Shown: piece after piece, positions 56,526-64,000 of the stretch
Layout of the letters: the number at the start of each line of letters is the position of its first letter
Position numbering within the stretch: position 1 is the stretch's first letter
From: Streptomyces caniferus
GTDB lineage: Bacteria; Actinomycetota; Actinomycetes; Streptomycetales; Streptomycetaceae
Direction of reading: 5' to 3'
NCBI RefSeq assembly: GCF_009811555.1
Contig: NZ_BLIN01000005.1
Location: 2,179,501-2,243,500 of the forward strand
DNA length: 64,000 bases
Position numbers and translations under genes: made by a program
Notes under the pieces: generated by a model
What the model was told of the DNA's origin: nothing
Database searches by the model: none
Seen by the model: only the letters and a program-made list of their open reading frames with translations

Positions 56526-59473
56526 CCGGGCCTCCTGAGGGCGACGAGGTCGGCCAGTTCGGCGTCGGAGAGTTCGGTGAGCGCACTCTCGCTGCCGGAG
56601 AGCACCGCATCGGCGAGCGCCCTTTTGGCGCTGAGGAGTTGGGCGATGTTGTCCTCGACCGTGCCCTCGGTGATCAGCCGGTGGACCTGGACAGGCTGGG
56701 TCTGGCCGATGCGGTACGCACGGTCGGTGGCCTGTTCCTCCACCGCCGGATTCCACCAGCGGTCGTAGTGGATCACGTGTCCCGCGCGGGTCAGGTTCAG
56801 GCCGGTGCCCGCCGCCTTCAGGGACAGCAGGAACACCGGAGCGTCGCCCGACTGGAAGCGGTCGAGCATCTTCTCCCGTTCGGCTACGGGGGTGCCGCCG
56901 TGCAGGAGCTGTACCGGGACGCCCCGGTGGGTCAGATGGCGTTCCAGCAGCCGCGCCATGCCGACGTACTGGGTGAAGATCAAGGTGGCGCCGCCCTCGG
57001 CGAGGATGGTGTCCAGGAGTTCGTCGAGGAGTTCGAGCTTCCCGGAGCGGGCGGCGAGACCGGGCGCGGCCTCCTTGAGGTACTGCGCGGGGTGGTTGCA
57101 GATCTGCTTGAGGGCGGTGAGCAGCTTCATGACCAGGCCGCGGCGCGCCATGCCCTCGGCGGTCTCGATCCGGGAGAGGGTCTCGCGGACGACGGCCTGG
57201 TACAGCGCGGCCTGTTCGCGGCCCAGTGCCACCGGATGGTCCGTCTCGGTCTTGGGCGGCAGTTCGGGGGCGATACCGGGGTCGGACTTCTTACGGCGCA
57301 GGATGAACGGGCGCACCAGCCGGGCCAGCCGCTCGGCCGCCCGCGGATCCTCGCCGCCCTCGACCTCACGGGCGTGCAGCGCGCGGAAGGCCTTGAGGGA
57401 TCCGAGGAGCCCGGGGGTCGTCCAGTCGAGGAGAGCCCACAACTCGGAGAGGTTGTTCTCGACGGGCGTGCCGGTGAGGGCGATCCGGGCGGGGGCCTTG
57501 ATGCTGCGCAGCGCCTTGGCCGTCGAGGAGCGCGGATTCTTCACGTGCTGGGCCTCATCGGCGACGATCCAGGCCCATGCGTGTCCGGCCAGTTGGGGAG
57601 CGCTGCTGCGCATCGTCCCGTAGGTCGTCAGTACGAAGCCGCCCGCCAGGCCGTCGAGGCTGCGCCCCGCACCGTGGAAGCGGCGTACGGGGGTGCCGGG
57701 GGCGAAGCGTTCGATCTCGCGCTGCCAGTTGCCGAGGAGGGACGCCGGGCAGACCACGAGGACCGGTGCGGCGGGCCGGCGGTGCAGGTGGAGCGCGATG
57801 ACGGTGATGGTCTTGCCGAGGCCCATGTCGTCGGCGAGGCAGCCGCCGAGACCGAGGGAGGTCACGGTGTCGAGCCAGGCCACGCCCCGTAGTTGATAGT
57901 CACGGAGGGTGGCCTGCAATCCTGGCGGCTGGGGCAAGTGCCGTGCCTCGGCGGTGAGGCGCGTGCGCAACGCGGCGAGGGCGCCCTGGGGCACCACCTC
58001 GACCTCCTCGCCGTCCACCTCCGTGGTGCCGTTGAGCGTCGCGGCGAGGGCGTCGGCAGGCTCCAGGTAGCCCAGTTCGCGTTTCCGGGCCTTGCGGACG
58101 AGCCCGGGGTCGACCAGGACCCACTGGTCGCGCAGCCGGACGACGGGGCGGTGCGCCTCGGCGAGGGCGTCCATTTCCGCCTCGCTCAGCGGCACCCCGT
58201 CCATCGCCACCTGCCAGCGGAAGTGCAGCAGTTCACGGGTGTCGAAGAAACCGAAGCCGTCCGCGGCCGAGCCCGGTGCCGGGCGCAGCACCGCCGCCGC
58301 GGTCAGGCCGCGGGTCAGTTCCTTGGGCCAGTGGACGGCCACTCCCGCGGCGCCCAGGCGTGGTGCGGCCTCCCCCAGCAGGTCGTACAACTCGTCCTCG
58401 GAGAGCGGCAGTACGTCGGGGACCGGCTGTTCCAGGAGGCGGGTGAGCGGGTCCCAGATACGGGCGGCGCGACGCAGCGCCAGGAGGGTGTCGACACGGG
58501 AGCGCGGCCCGAAGTGATCGGGGCCCTCGCCTTCCCACAGGCCGCGGGCGTCCGCGACCAGGGTGGGGTCGGTGAGGCTGTGCACCTGGAGGACGGCGGC
58601 CGCCGCACTGCGCTCCTCGGCCCCGCCGCCCGTCCCGCTGTCCTCCCGCCGGTCGAAGATCTTGTGCGGGGCGAGATCGAGGCGCAGGGAGAGCCGCACC
58701 CCGGCGTCGACGCCGGCCGCGACCTCGGCGGCCCACTCCCGGGCGCCGGGAAGATGCTGGGGCGCACTCGCGGCGAACGGGGCACCGGCCACCAGTCCGG
58801 CCGCGGGGGTGCGCGGCAGCGTATCGGCGACCGCATCCACGTAGAGCCGCACCAGAGCAGCCGGGTCGTGCACCTGGAGCGGTCGGCTGCCGGCGATCGG
58901 CACGGCGTAGGCCTCGGCGGGCATAGCGGCGGCGATGGCCCGGAGATGCGCGATGTCGTCGGGGTCCAGCGGACCGGCGCGCCAGGCGTCGGTGTCCTCG
59001 GCGGTCAGCCCGGGCAGCAGTCTGCCGCGGGCGGCGAGATGCAGCGCATGCAGGGTGGCCGCGCCCCAGCAGGCGGCGGCCGGGTGGGCGACCGGGTCGT
59101 GCCGGGCACGGACCAGCAGCGGAACGGCTTCGGCCAGCGGAAGCAGCACGGCGGGGACCGTACGGCTGCGGGCACCGTTTCCATGGCGGCGGGCGACGAT
59201 GAGCTGCCCCGGCTCGCCGGCCCCGCCGTTGCCCGACGCCACCCCGCCGCTTTCCCCGCCTCCGACATCCGGGAGCGGGCCGCCATCCGGACGCCATAGG
59301 GCGATCTTCCCGGCGCGCGGCGGCTGGGCGGGCAGGAAGACCGCGGCGCAGCGAGCCGAGGCGGCCCCGGTGTCACCGCTTGCCACCGTGCCTCCGATCC
59401 CGGCCGTGGGCGTGTGCATCGGCGGTGCGTGCACGGGCCGGGCCTCCCCTGCCGCCTCCCACCGCCTCGTCAT
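56522..59473 (-). CDS. SNF2/RapA-type helicase-like ATPase
   Basis: 983 residues from ATG at 59473 (MTRRWEAAGEARPVHAPPMH), AAGGGA upstream. A 480-residue N-terminal region without a named fold is followed by the SNF2 motor: GGCLADDMGLGKTITVIALH (motifs I/Ia), WIVADEAQHVKNPRS (II), ALTGTPVENNLSELWALLDW (III), TLIFTQYVGMARLLERHLTH (IV), SLKAAGTGLNLTRAGHVIHY (V) and EQATDRAYRIGQTQPVQVHR (VI). All motifs look active. SNF2 proteins move or remodel protein-DNA complexes. First gene of a three-gene overlapping unit; a half-matching damage-type motif lies far upstream at 59933-59955. Confidence 0.92.
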   Translation of the reverse strand: MTRRWEAAGEARPVHAPPMHTPTAGIGGTVASGDTGAASARCAAVFLPAQPPRAGKIALWRPDGGPLPDVGGGESGGVASGNGGAGEPGQLIVARRHGNGARSRTVPAVLLPLAEAVPLLVRARHDPVAHPAAACWGAATLHALHLAARGRLLPGLTAEDTDAWRAGPLDPDDIAHLRAIAAAMPAEAYAVPIAGSRPLQVHDPAALVRLYVDAVADTLPRTPAAGLVAGAPFAASAPQHLPGAREWAAEVAAGVDAGVRLSLRLDLAPHKIFDRREDSGTGGGAEERSAAAAVLQVHSLTDPTLVADARGLWEGEGPDHFGPRSRVDTLLALRRAARIWDPLTRLLEQPVPDVLPLSEDELYDLLGEAAPRLGAAGVAVHWPKELTRGLTAAAVLRPAPGSAADGFGFFDTRELLHFRWQVAMDGVPLSEAEMDALAEAHRPVVRLRDQWVLVDPGLVRKARKRELGYLEPADALAATLNGTTEVDGEEVEVVPQGALAALRTRLTAEARHLPQPPGLQATLRDYQLRGVAWLDTVTSLGLGGCLADDMGLGKTITVIALHLHRRPAAPVLVVCPASLLGNWQREIERFAPGTPVRRFHGAGRSLDGLAGGFVLTTYGTMRSSAPQLAGHAWAWIVADEAQHVKNPRSSTAKALRSIKAPARIALTGTPVENNLSELWALLDWTTPGLLGSLKAFRALHAREVEGGEDPRAAERLARLVRPFILRRKKSDPGIAPELPPKTETDHPVALGREQAALYQAVVRETLSRIETAEGMARRGLVMKLLTALKQICNHPAQYLKEAAPGLAARSGKLELLDELLDTILAEGGATLIFTQYVGMARLLERHLTHRGVPVQLLHGGTPVAEREKMLDRFQSGDAPVFLLSLKAAGTGLNLTRAGHVIHYDRWWNPAVEEQATDRAYRIGQTQPVQVHRLITEGTVEDNIAQLLSAKRALADAVLSGSESALTELSDAELADLVALRRPG

Positions 59474-59932
59474 GCCATCCCTTACTGCTCGGTCGTCTCT
59501 TGCGTGGTCGTTCTCCGAGCGGCCGTGCGCTGAGTTGCCGCCCGTTGCGCAGTCGTCCCCTGCCAGGTCGTCAGCCGCAGGGTCGCTCCGCCCTCGCCGT
59601 GGCGCCCGCAGAGCCTGCCGCACCCGGCCCGATCCTGCGCCCCCGACCTGCGAGTCTACGGTCGTACGCACCACGCTTCCCGCCTCCCTCCCCAGCGTTC
59701 ACACCTCCCTCGGGCGCCAGGCCCTCAAGCCCCCGGACAAGCGCCAGGACCGTCCGGACCGGCACCTCTCAACCGCTCCGCGCTCGGCACCGCTCGGCAC
59801 GGGAGCCGGACGGCACAGGAACCGAACGGACAAGCACGCCGCGTACCGGCCCCGGCTCCACCCGCGACACCCGGCCTGAACGTCGACATCGACATCGAGG
59901 CCAACGCCGACGCGACGTCCACACCGACATCG

Positions 59933-59955
59933 ATGGAAGCAGACAGCACTGACAA
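59933..59955 (-). promoter_or_regulatory. Incomplete RecA-NDp/PafBC-type motif upstream of the SNF2 operon
   Basis: Minus strand TTGTCAGTGC (59955-59946), identical to the uvrB box, with the correct 7-nt spacer but TTCCAT instead of TAnnnT. It lies about 460 bp from the chosen SNF2 start, so the leader would be long unless translation starts further upstream. Confidence 0.4.
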
Positions 59956-59993
59956 TCCGCTCCGACCAGGCCTTTCTGCGCCCCGCGCCAGGG

Positions 59994-60002
59994 TTATCCA
60001 CA
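59994..60002 (+). promoter_or_regulatory. DnaA box
   Basis: TTATCCACA, a perfect consensus DnaA box, 97 bp upstream of the UvrD-like gene. It is single, so not an origin; it may titrate DnaA or tie expression to replication. Confidence 0.5.
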
Positions 60003-60098
60003 GCCCGCAGAAATCCTCCTCGCGCTCAGCCCGAAATCCGCTACGGTAAGTGACATCATCACTCTCGGTAATCGATCGACCTCGGTGAGGAGCACGTC

Positions 60099-61658
60099 AT
60101 GCACATCCCCACGCCCGAACAATCCGCTGCGGCGGCGGCCTTCCCGACCGGCTCGCACCTGGTGATCCAGGCCGGCGCCGGGACCGGCAAGACGACGACC
60201 CTCGCGATGCTCGCCCGCACCGCGCGCCGACAGGGCCGATCGGGCCGGTACATCGCCTTCAACAGAGCGGTCGCGCGCCATGCCGCGCGGACGTTCCCCG
60301 CCGAGGTGTCCTGCGGAACCGCCCACGCCCTCGCCTATACCGCCGTGGGCAGGCGCTACCAGGCACGAATGAACGCCCCGCGGCAAGCAGGGTGGCGCAC
60401 GGGCGCCGCCCTGGGCATCGACGAGGACATGACCGTGCGCATCGGCGCACGCAAGATGACCAACAAGGCGCTGTCGTACACGGTCCTGCGCACCGTCACC
60501 CGCTTCTGCCAGTCGGCCGACAGCAAGATCGCTCCCCACCACGTCCCGCCCCTGCGCGGAGCCGAATCCGCGCCGCTGCACGCACAACTCGCCGATCTCG
60601 TCCTGACCTACGCACGCAGGGCCTGGGCGGACCTGCAGCATCCGGACCGTGGCGTCGTCCGCTTCGAGCACGACCACTACCTCAAGATGTGGGCGCTGCG
60701 CGCCCCCGTCATCCCGGCGGACTTCCTGCTGCTGGACGAGGCGCAGGACACCAACCCCGTGGTCGAGCAGGTCTTCACCGCGCAGCGCGATCACGCACAA
60801 CTGGTGCTGGTCGGAGACTCGGCCCAGGCCATCTACGGCTGGCGCGGCGCGCGCGACGTCATGACCGGGTTCGACGGCAGACAGCTCAGTCTTTCCCGCT
60901 CGTTCCGCTTCGGACCGGCGCTCGCGGCCGAGGCGAATCGCTGGCTCACCATCGTCGGTGCCCCGATCCGGCTCACCGGATCCCCCTTACTGGAGACGGA
61001 GTTGCGCACGGTCCACGCGCCGGAGGCGATCCTGTGCCGAACGAATGTGGGAGCGATGGTGGAGGTGATACGGCAACTGGAGGCGGGCCGCCGGGTCGCC
61101 CTCGCGGGCGGCGGCGAGGCACTCAGCGCTCTCGCACGCGCCGCATACGACCTCGAGGCCGGCCGCCGTACCGTCCACCCCGAGCTGATGCTCTTCGAGA
61201 CCTGGGCCGATCTGCGCGAGTACGCGGAGTTCGACCCGGCCGGACGGGACCTGTTGCCCTTGACGGAGCTCGTCGACGAACACGGTACGGAGGCGTTGCT
61301 GCACGCCCTGGATCGGCTCTCACCCGAGGGCTCCGCCGAAGTGACGGTGTCCACGGCTCACCGGGCCAAGGGCCGGGAGTGGGCAAGCGTGCGCATCGCG
61401 GACGACTTCACGGGCCCCGACGACCTCGACGAGTCCGACGAGGAGGGAACCCCGCTGCCCGGCCCGATCGACCTCGACGAAGCACGCCTGGCGTACGTCG
61501 CCGTCACGCGTGCCCGCTCACTCCTCGACATCGGCGGACTGTCCTGGATCAACAGTCACCCCTCCGGCGACCCTCCGCTCCCCGGCCCCCACCCAACGGC
61601 AGGAAGCCCGCAGAACGGCAGGCGGAAAGGACAGTCCACACCGGCAAAGGAAGGGTAA
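60099..61658 (+). CDS. UvrD/Rep-type superfamily 1 DNA helicase with a TTA codon
   Basis: 519 residues, shorter than full UvrD (about 700 or more). Helicase motifs: VIQAGAGTGKTTTLAMLA (I), DFLLLDEAQDTNPVVEQVF (II), GDSAQAIYGWRGARDVMTG (III), LSLSRSFRFGPALAAEANR (IV), VSTAHRAKGREWASVRIADD (V) and LAYVAVTRARSLLDIGG (VI). The size and AIYGWRGA form resemble the FBH1-like/short SF1 helicases of actinobacteria. Codon 297 (60987-60989) is TTA, so full translation should need the bldA tRNA, and the protein is probably made late in development. Divergent from the SNF2 operon. Confidence 0.9.
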   Translation: MHIPTPEQSAAAAAFPTGSHLVIQAGAGTGKTTTLAMLARTARRQGRSGRYIAFNRAVARHAARTFPAEVSCGTAHALAYTAVGRRYQARMNAPRQAGWRTGAALGIDEDMTVRIGARKMTNKALSYTVLRTVTRFCQSADSKIAPHHVPPLRGAESAPLHAQLADLVLTYARRAWADLQHPDRGVVRFEHDHYLKMWALRAPVIPADFLLLDEAQDTNPVVEQVFTAQRDHAQLVLVGDSAQAIYGWRGARDVMTGFDGRQLSLSRSFRFGPALAAEANRWLTIVGAPIRLTGSPLLETELRTVHAPEAILCRTNVGAMVEVIRQLEAGRRVALAGGGEALSALARAAYDLEAGRRTVHPELMLFETWADLREYAEFDPAGRDLLPLTELVDEHGTEALLHALDRLSPEGSAEVTVSTAHRAKGREWASVRIADDFTGPDDLDESDEEGTPLPGPIDLDEARLAYVAVTRARSLLDIGGLSWINSHPSGDPPLPGPHPTAGSPQNGRRKGQSTPAKEG

Positions 61659-61661
61659 GAA

Positions 61662-62039
61662 ATGCCGGGGACAGGTGACTGGCTCACCGAACGGGAGGAC
61701 TCTGGAGGTGGGAGATGGGTGCCGATGCGTACGGGAAATGAGCCCCTTCAGGCACGCAGCCCGCTGAGAATCCGCTGCGGACTGGCGCTGTGGGGGTTGC
61801 TGTGGGCAATCGCCGGAGCCGTGGCCTTCATCAATGCCGGACGGCCGGAATGGGCGGCGGCATGTGCCGCGCTGGCGATGGTGGCGGCCGCGGACCTGGT
61901 CATGGTGATCCGCCACATCCGCCAGGGACCGCACTACCAGCCGGGAAGGGATATACCCCCCTATGCCCCGGACCGAGGCCGGAACGACGCCTTCGGCATA
62001 CGTAGCGGCCCCGGGCGGAGACGGAACACCAGACCGTAA
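61662..62039 (+). CDS. DUF6343-family membrane protein
   Basis: 125 residues with ATG at 61662 (GGAAGGG six bases upstream, three bases after the helicase stop). The conserved part begins MRTGNEPLQARSPLRIR at 61725, so a 104-residue form is possible. Two membrane helices (LALWGLLWAIAGAVAFINA and AACAALAMVAAADLVMVI) are followed by the family ending RHIRQGPHYQPGRDIPPYAP. Function unknown. Probably co-transcribed with the helicase. Confidence 0.8.
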   Translation: MPGTGDWLTEREDSGGGRWVPMRTGNEPLQARSPLRIRCGLALWGLLWAIAGAVAFINAGRPEWAAACAALAMVAAADLVMVIRHIRQGPHYQPGRDIPPYAPDRGRNDAFGIRSGPGRRRNTRP

Positions 62040-62165
62040 GTACTGCGCCGCGAGGGTGTGGCGGGGCGCATCGCGTAGAGCAATAGGCGGGGACATCACC
62101 GTAGCCGCGACAAGACGCCACACCAACCGCGTTCGCACGGAGGCACGGACGACGAGGAGCGTGCG

Positions 62166-62585
62166 CTACTCCGGCTCACCGTCCGGAGGCTGGGGGCCTG
62201 GGGCGCGATCATTGTTGCCCGTGCCGAGTGCGAAACGGGCGGCTTCGATGAAGTCCGGGCGCGGTTCGAGGGCCGCTGCCAGTCGGAAGTGGCGCCTCGC
62301 CTCCTCGGCGCGGCCGGCACGCTCCAGGGTGCGGCCGAGCGCGAAGTGCGCAAAGGCGTTGTCCGGCTCGCGTTCCAGCACGATCTGGAACTCCAGCTCA
62401 GCGGGCCGCAGTTGAGCGGCGAGGAAAAAGGCACGGGCGCGTAGCAGTCGGGCCGCGGTGTTCTCGGGGTGCGCGGTGATGACCGAGTCCAGCAGCCGGA
62501 TCGCGCCGCGTGGGTCACGGGCCTCCAACAACTGCTCCGCGGCGCGGAAGTCGATGACATGCGTCTCGGGGCTGCTCTCGGGCAC
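62166..62585 (-). CDS. Small tetratricopeptide-repeat protein
   Basis: 139 residues from GTG at 62585 (MPESSPETHVIDFRAAEQLL), GAGAGGAG about seven bases upstream. Three TPR units cover residues 12-115 (AIRLLDSVITAHPENTAARL, ARAFFLAAQLRPAELEFQIV, NAFAHFALGRTLERAGRAEE); the end is acidic and proline-rich. No membrane segment or catalytic site. TPR proteins scaffold other proteins. In related genomes such a gene often sits near coaE, as here. Confidence 0.85.
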   Translation of the reverse strand: MPESSPETHVIDFRAAEQLLEARDPRGAIRLLDSVITAHPENTAARLLRARAFFLAAQLRPAELEFQIVLEREPDNAFAHFALGRTLERAGRAEEARRHFRLAAALEPRPDFIEAARFALGTGNNDRAPGPQPPDGEPE

Positions 62586-62923
62586 GTCTGCTCCTCTCCG
62601 TCGCCGTCGGGGCAGGCATCAGCCACGGACCGTACGGCGCTACCTGCCACACAACAATCCCATCGGTCGCGGCATTCCCCGGCCGTCACGACCTCAACCG
62701 GGCCTCGGCCGCCGCGTGAGCACACGACCGGCTGGGCGCGGCGGATTACCGACCAGTTGGGGCAGAGGAGACACGACCCGCTTGGGCAAAGACACGCGGA
62801 CGGTGTGCAGAGCTCGCGAAGGAGGCGAGGCAGCAGGGAGAGGCCCCGGCCAGACGCGGGATGGATGGGCGTCAGGAGGCACGACCGACGGACAGCAATG
62901 CCTGCGAGCAGTCGTGGTCGGCA

Positions 62924-62990
62924 GGCAGCCGTGAACGCCAGGCCGTCATGAACGCCGGGCAGTCGTGAACGCTGGCAGTCCTGATCGCCA
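62924..62990. repeat. 17-bp tandem repeat, about four copies
   Basis: Units at 62924-62940, 62941-62957, 62958-62973 (one base short) and 62974-62990 share the pattern GGCAGTCGTGAACGCCA with one to four changes each. Confidence 0.75.
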
Positions 62991-63061
62991 GGGGTGGGAG
63001 TGGAGGAAGGCGGAGGGAGGGGTGGGGGTGGGGAGGCGGGGGGGGGAGGCGGGGTGGGGGC
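62991..63061 (+). other. G-rich polypurine tract (possible G-quadruplex)
   Basis: Seventy bases made almost only of G with single A, T or C, including GGGAGGGGTGGGGGTGGGG and two GGGGAGGC-like copies. Many runs of three or more G on one strand meet the usual G-quadruplex pattern. Confidence 0.6.
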
Positions 63062-63266
63062 CCCGGCACCAAGGTGTCACCCCTGCCAACCCCAGATCGA
63101 CACGACCCACTCACCCCATCGGGCTCGCCCCAACGCGCCCGGTTCCGTCGCCGCCAGACGCCGCCGCCGCGCCACGCCCCGGGCCCAGCCCTGGCCCTCG
63201 TAGTCGGCCCTATCGCCGTCATCCGCTGGCCGCGCCGAGCCTCCCGCTGCCGGCCCCTTCCCGGAC

Positions 63267-63376
63267 TCCGGGCAGCTCCCCCACAGGCGCCAGGTCACTC
63301 CCCCACAGGCTCCGGGCCACTCCCCTATAGGCTCCCGGCCGCTTGCCTCCAGACTCTGGGCCGCTCGCCTACAGGC
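63267..63376. repeat. 22-bp tandem repeat, five copies
   Basis: Five gap-free 22-bp units (63267, 63289, 63311, 63333 and 63355) follow TCCGGGCCACTCCCCYACAG then GC, with a degenerate part-unit before the first. The last copy includes the cupin stop codon. There are no spacers, so it is a minisatellite and not a CRISPR array. Confidence 0.85.
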
Positions 63377-63848
63377 TGATGTGGTACGCCTTGCGCAACG
63401 TCTCGTGCACGGTCCACTGCGTGCGGTCGCCCTCGCGCAGGACGCAGGCGTCGCCGGGGCCGACCTCCAGCACCGACCCGCCCTCGACCTCGATGGTGGC
63501 GCGCCCGCTGACGACCACGAACAGCTCGTTGGCCTCGGTGTCCGTCACCACGCCCGGCGTGATCTGCCAGATTCCGCGGATCTGCTGCCCGTCGGGGGAC
63601 TCCCACAGCACCTTGCCCGTCACCACCGGCTCGCCGGCGACAATCTGCGAAGCGTCGAGCGGTTCCGGCTCCAGATCGGCGTCCGCGATGCCGGGGATAT
63701 TGACCACGAACGATGCGGGAGCCGGGTCGCCGGTAACGGGCGCCGCGGCGGATTCGGAAACAGAGCCGGACTCGGAGCCGGGCTCCGCGGTGGTGATGGC
63801 AGGCTCGGTGGCGGCGGTCTGGGCGTCAAAGCCGGAAGCAGCAGTCAT
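63369..63848 (-). CDS. Cupin-domain protein
   Basis: 159 residues from ATG at 63848 (MTAASGFDAQTAATEPAITT); a start at 63896 would add 16 residues that overlap coaE. The first 50 residues are low-complexity (S/A/E/T-rich), and the rest is a single small cupin barrel (GKVLWESPDGQQIRGIWQ, VVTDTEANELFVVVSGRATI, EVEGGSVLEVGPGDACVLRE, RTQWTVHETLRKAYH), of the short (S)-ureidoglycine aminohydrolase-like/DUF861 kind. Probable metal ligands E in NELF and H in TVHE. It follows coaE on the same strand. Substrate unknown. Confidence 0.85.
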   Translation of the reverse strand: MTAASGFDAQTAATEPAITTAEPGSESGSVSESAAAPVTGDPAPASFVVNIPGIADADLEPEPLDASQIVAGEPVVTGKVLWESPDGQQIRGIWQITPGVVTDTEANELFVVVSGRATIEVEGGSVLEVGPGDACVLREGDRTQWTVHETLRKAYHISL

Positions 63849-63871
63849 GGCGGCGAGGGTATCGTCCGGCC

Positions 63872-64000
63872 TCAGGCGCTCCGCAGCCGCTCCCATACGG
63901 CGCGGACCTGGGGTTCCAACGCCTCCAGCGGCCCGTCGTTGTCGATGACGAGATCCGCGACGGCCAGCCGCTGTTCACGGGTCGCCTGGGCCCCCATCCG
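63872..64000 (-). CDS. coaE: Dephospho-CoA kinase, 3' end only
   Basis: The last 42 residues of a gene that begins beyond the right edge. The peptide [20 protein letters not shown] followed by [20 protein letters not shown] is the typical C-terminus of CoaE, which phosphorylates dephospho-CoA in the last step of coenzyme A synthesis; the segment covers the LID/base-binding region and the final helix. The stop is at 63872-63874. Confidence 0.85.
   Translation of the reverse strand, partial: RMGAQATREQRLAVADLVIDNDGPLEALEPQVRAVWERLRSA

Larger units (their letters stand above)
59474..60098. other. Divergent SNF2 operon / UvrD-like intergenic region
   Basis: 625 bp. Contents: open frame continuing upstream from the SNF2 start to 59674 without family similarity, a stretch of GACATCGA-type near-repeats at 59880-59936, the damage-type motif on the minus strand at 59933-59955, a DnaA box at 59994-60002 and the UvrD-like ribosome binding site GAGGAG. 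No other gene is visible. Confidence 0.5.
62586..63368. other. Gene-free, repeat-rich stretch
   Basis: About 780 bp with no gene I can support. It holds a 17-bp tandem repeat (62924-62990), a 70-bp polypurine G-rich tract (62991-63061) and a 22-bp tandem repeat (63267-63376, running into the cupin stop). The frames crossing it change phase at the repeats, since 17 and 22 bp are not multiples of three. Confidence 0.6.

Noticed and set aside
59994..60002. Replication origin
   Set aside because: A single DnaA box with no cluster, no dnaA/dnaN genes and no AT-rich unwinding element.
62872..63222. Coding frame across the G-rich tract
   Set aside because: Its protein would be mostly P/H/L repeats arising from the polypurine tract and minisatellites, with phase changes at each repeat.
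63267..63376. CRISPR array
   Set aside because: The 22-bp units are directly adjacent with no spacers, and no cas genes are present.

Overview
This is a high-GC actinobacterial chromosome segment, almost certainly from Streptomyces. The evidence is strong G/C bias at third codon positions, GTG and TTG starts, many ATGA/GTGA start-stop overlaps, the sporulation regulator WhiA, OpcA, an RbpA-family protein, rare TTA (bldA-type) codons and mycothiol-linked enzymes. It reads as core chromosome. I see no rRNA, tRNA, CRISPR array, prophage or intact insertion sequence.

Layout. (1) 1-15.4 kb is central carbon metabolism: an amidohydrolase 5' end, ctaB, then tkt-tal-zwf-opcA-pgl on the plus strand, facing pgi, a decayed MFS gene, an RbpA paralogue, secG, tpiA, pgk and gap on the minus strand. 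(2) 15.6-20.7 kb is the overlapping minus-strand run uvrC-rapZ-yvcK-whiA. (3) 20.9-29 kb holds a secreted papain-like protease with a membrane-anchored partner, an HTH regulator, a Rieske lipoprotein, and a LacI/dehydrogenase/sugar porter/PfkB kinase set that looks like polyol use. (4) 29-36.2 kb holds uvrA, a TetR/FAD-monooxygenase divergent pair, a mycothiol-dependent isomerase-like protein and a metallo-beta-lactamase-fold hydrolase. (5) 36.3-40.3 kb is a tellurium-resistance-type group: terC behind a yybP-ykoY (Mn2+) riboswitch, a TerD fusion and terD. (6) 40.5-52.7 kb holds uvrB, a secreted phosphodiesterase, ogt, DUF1697, a solitary PemK/MazF-like protein, a WGR-domain/beta-propeller protein, a uridine-kinase-like protein, an IclR regulator, a quinone oxidoreductase and a FAD oxidoreductase. 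(7) 53.1-61.7 kb is a helicase region: an overlapping SNF2 ATPase / SWIM zinc-finger / XPB-N-like operon, then a divergent UvrD-like helicase with a TTA codon. (8) 61.7-64 kb holds small conserved genes, a repeat-rich gene-free stretch, a cupin and the 3' end of coaE.

The most notable thread is DNA damage. The bipartite element TTGTCRGTGG-N7-TAnnnT (the RecA-NDp / PafBC-type damage promoter of actinobacteria) occurs upstream of uvrC, uvrB, ogt, the WGR/beta-propeller gene and the MFS pseudogene. A copy with a weak -10 lies far upstream of the SNF2 operon. In uvrC, uvrB and ogt the -10 is 6-7 nt from the start codon, which predicts leaderless mRNAs. The element links known excision and direct-reversal repair genes to an uncharacterised WGR protein and possibly to the SNF2/SWIM/XPB-N module, which are the best candidates here for something undescribed. 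A second clear regulatory feature is the terC riboswitch, whose closing-stem strand is exactly complementary to the terC Shine-Dalgarno region.
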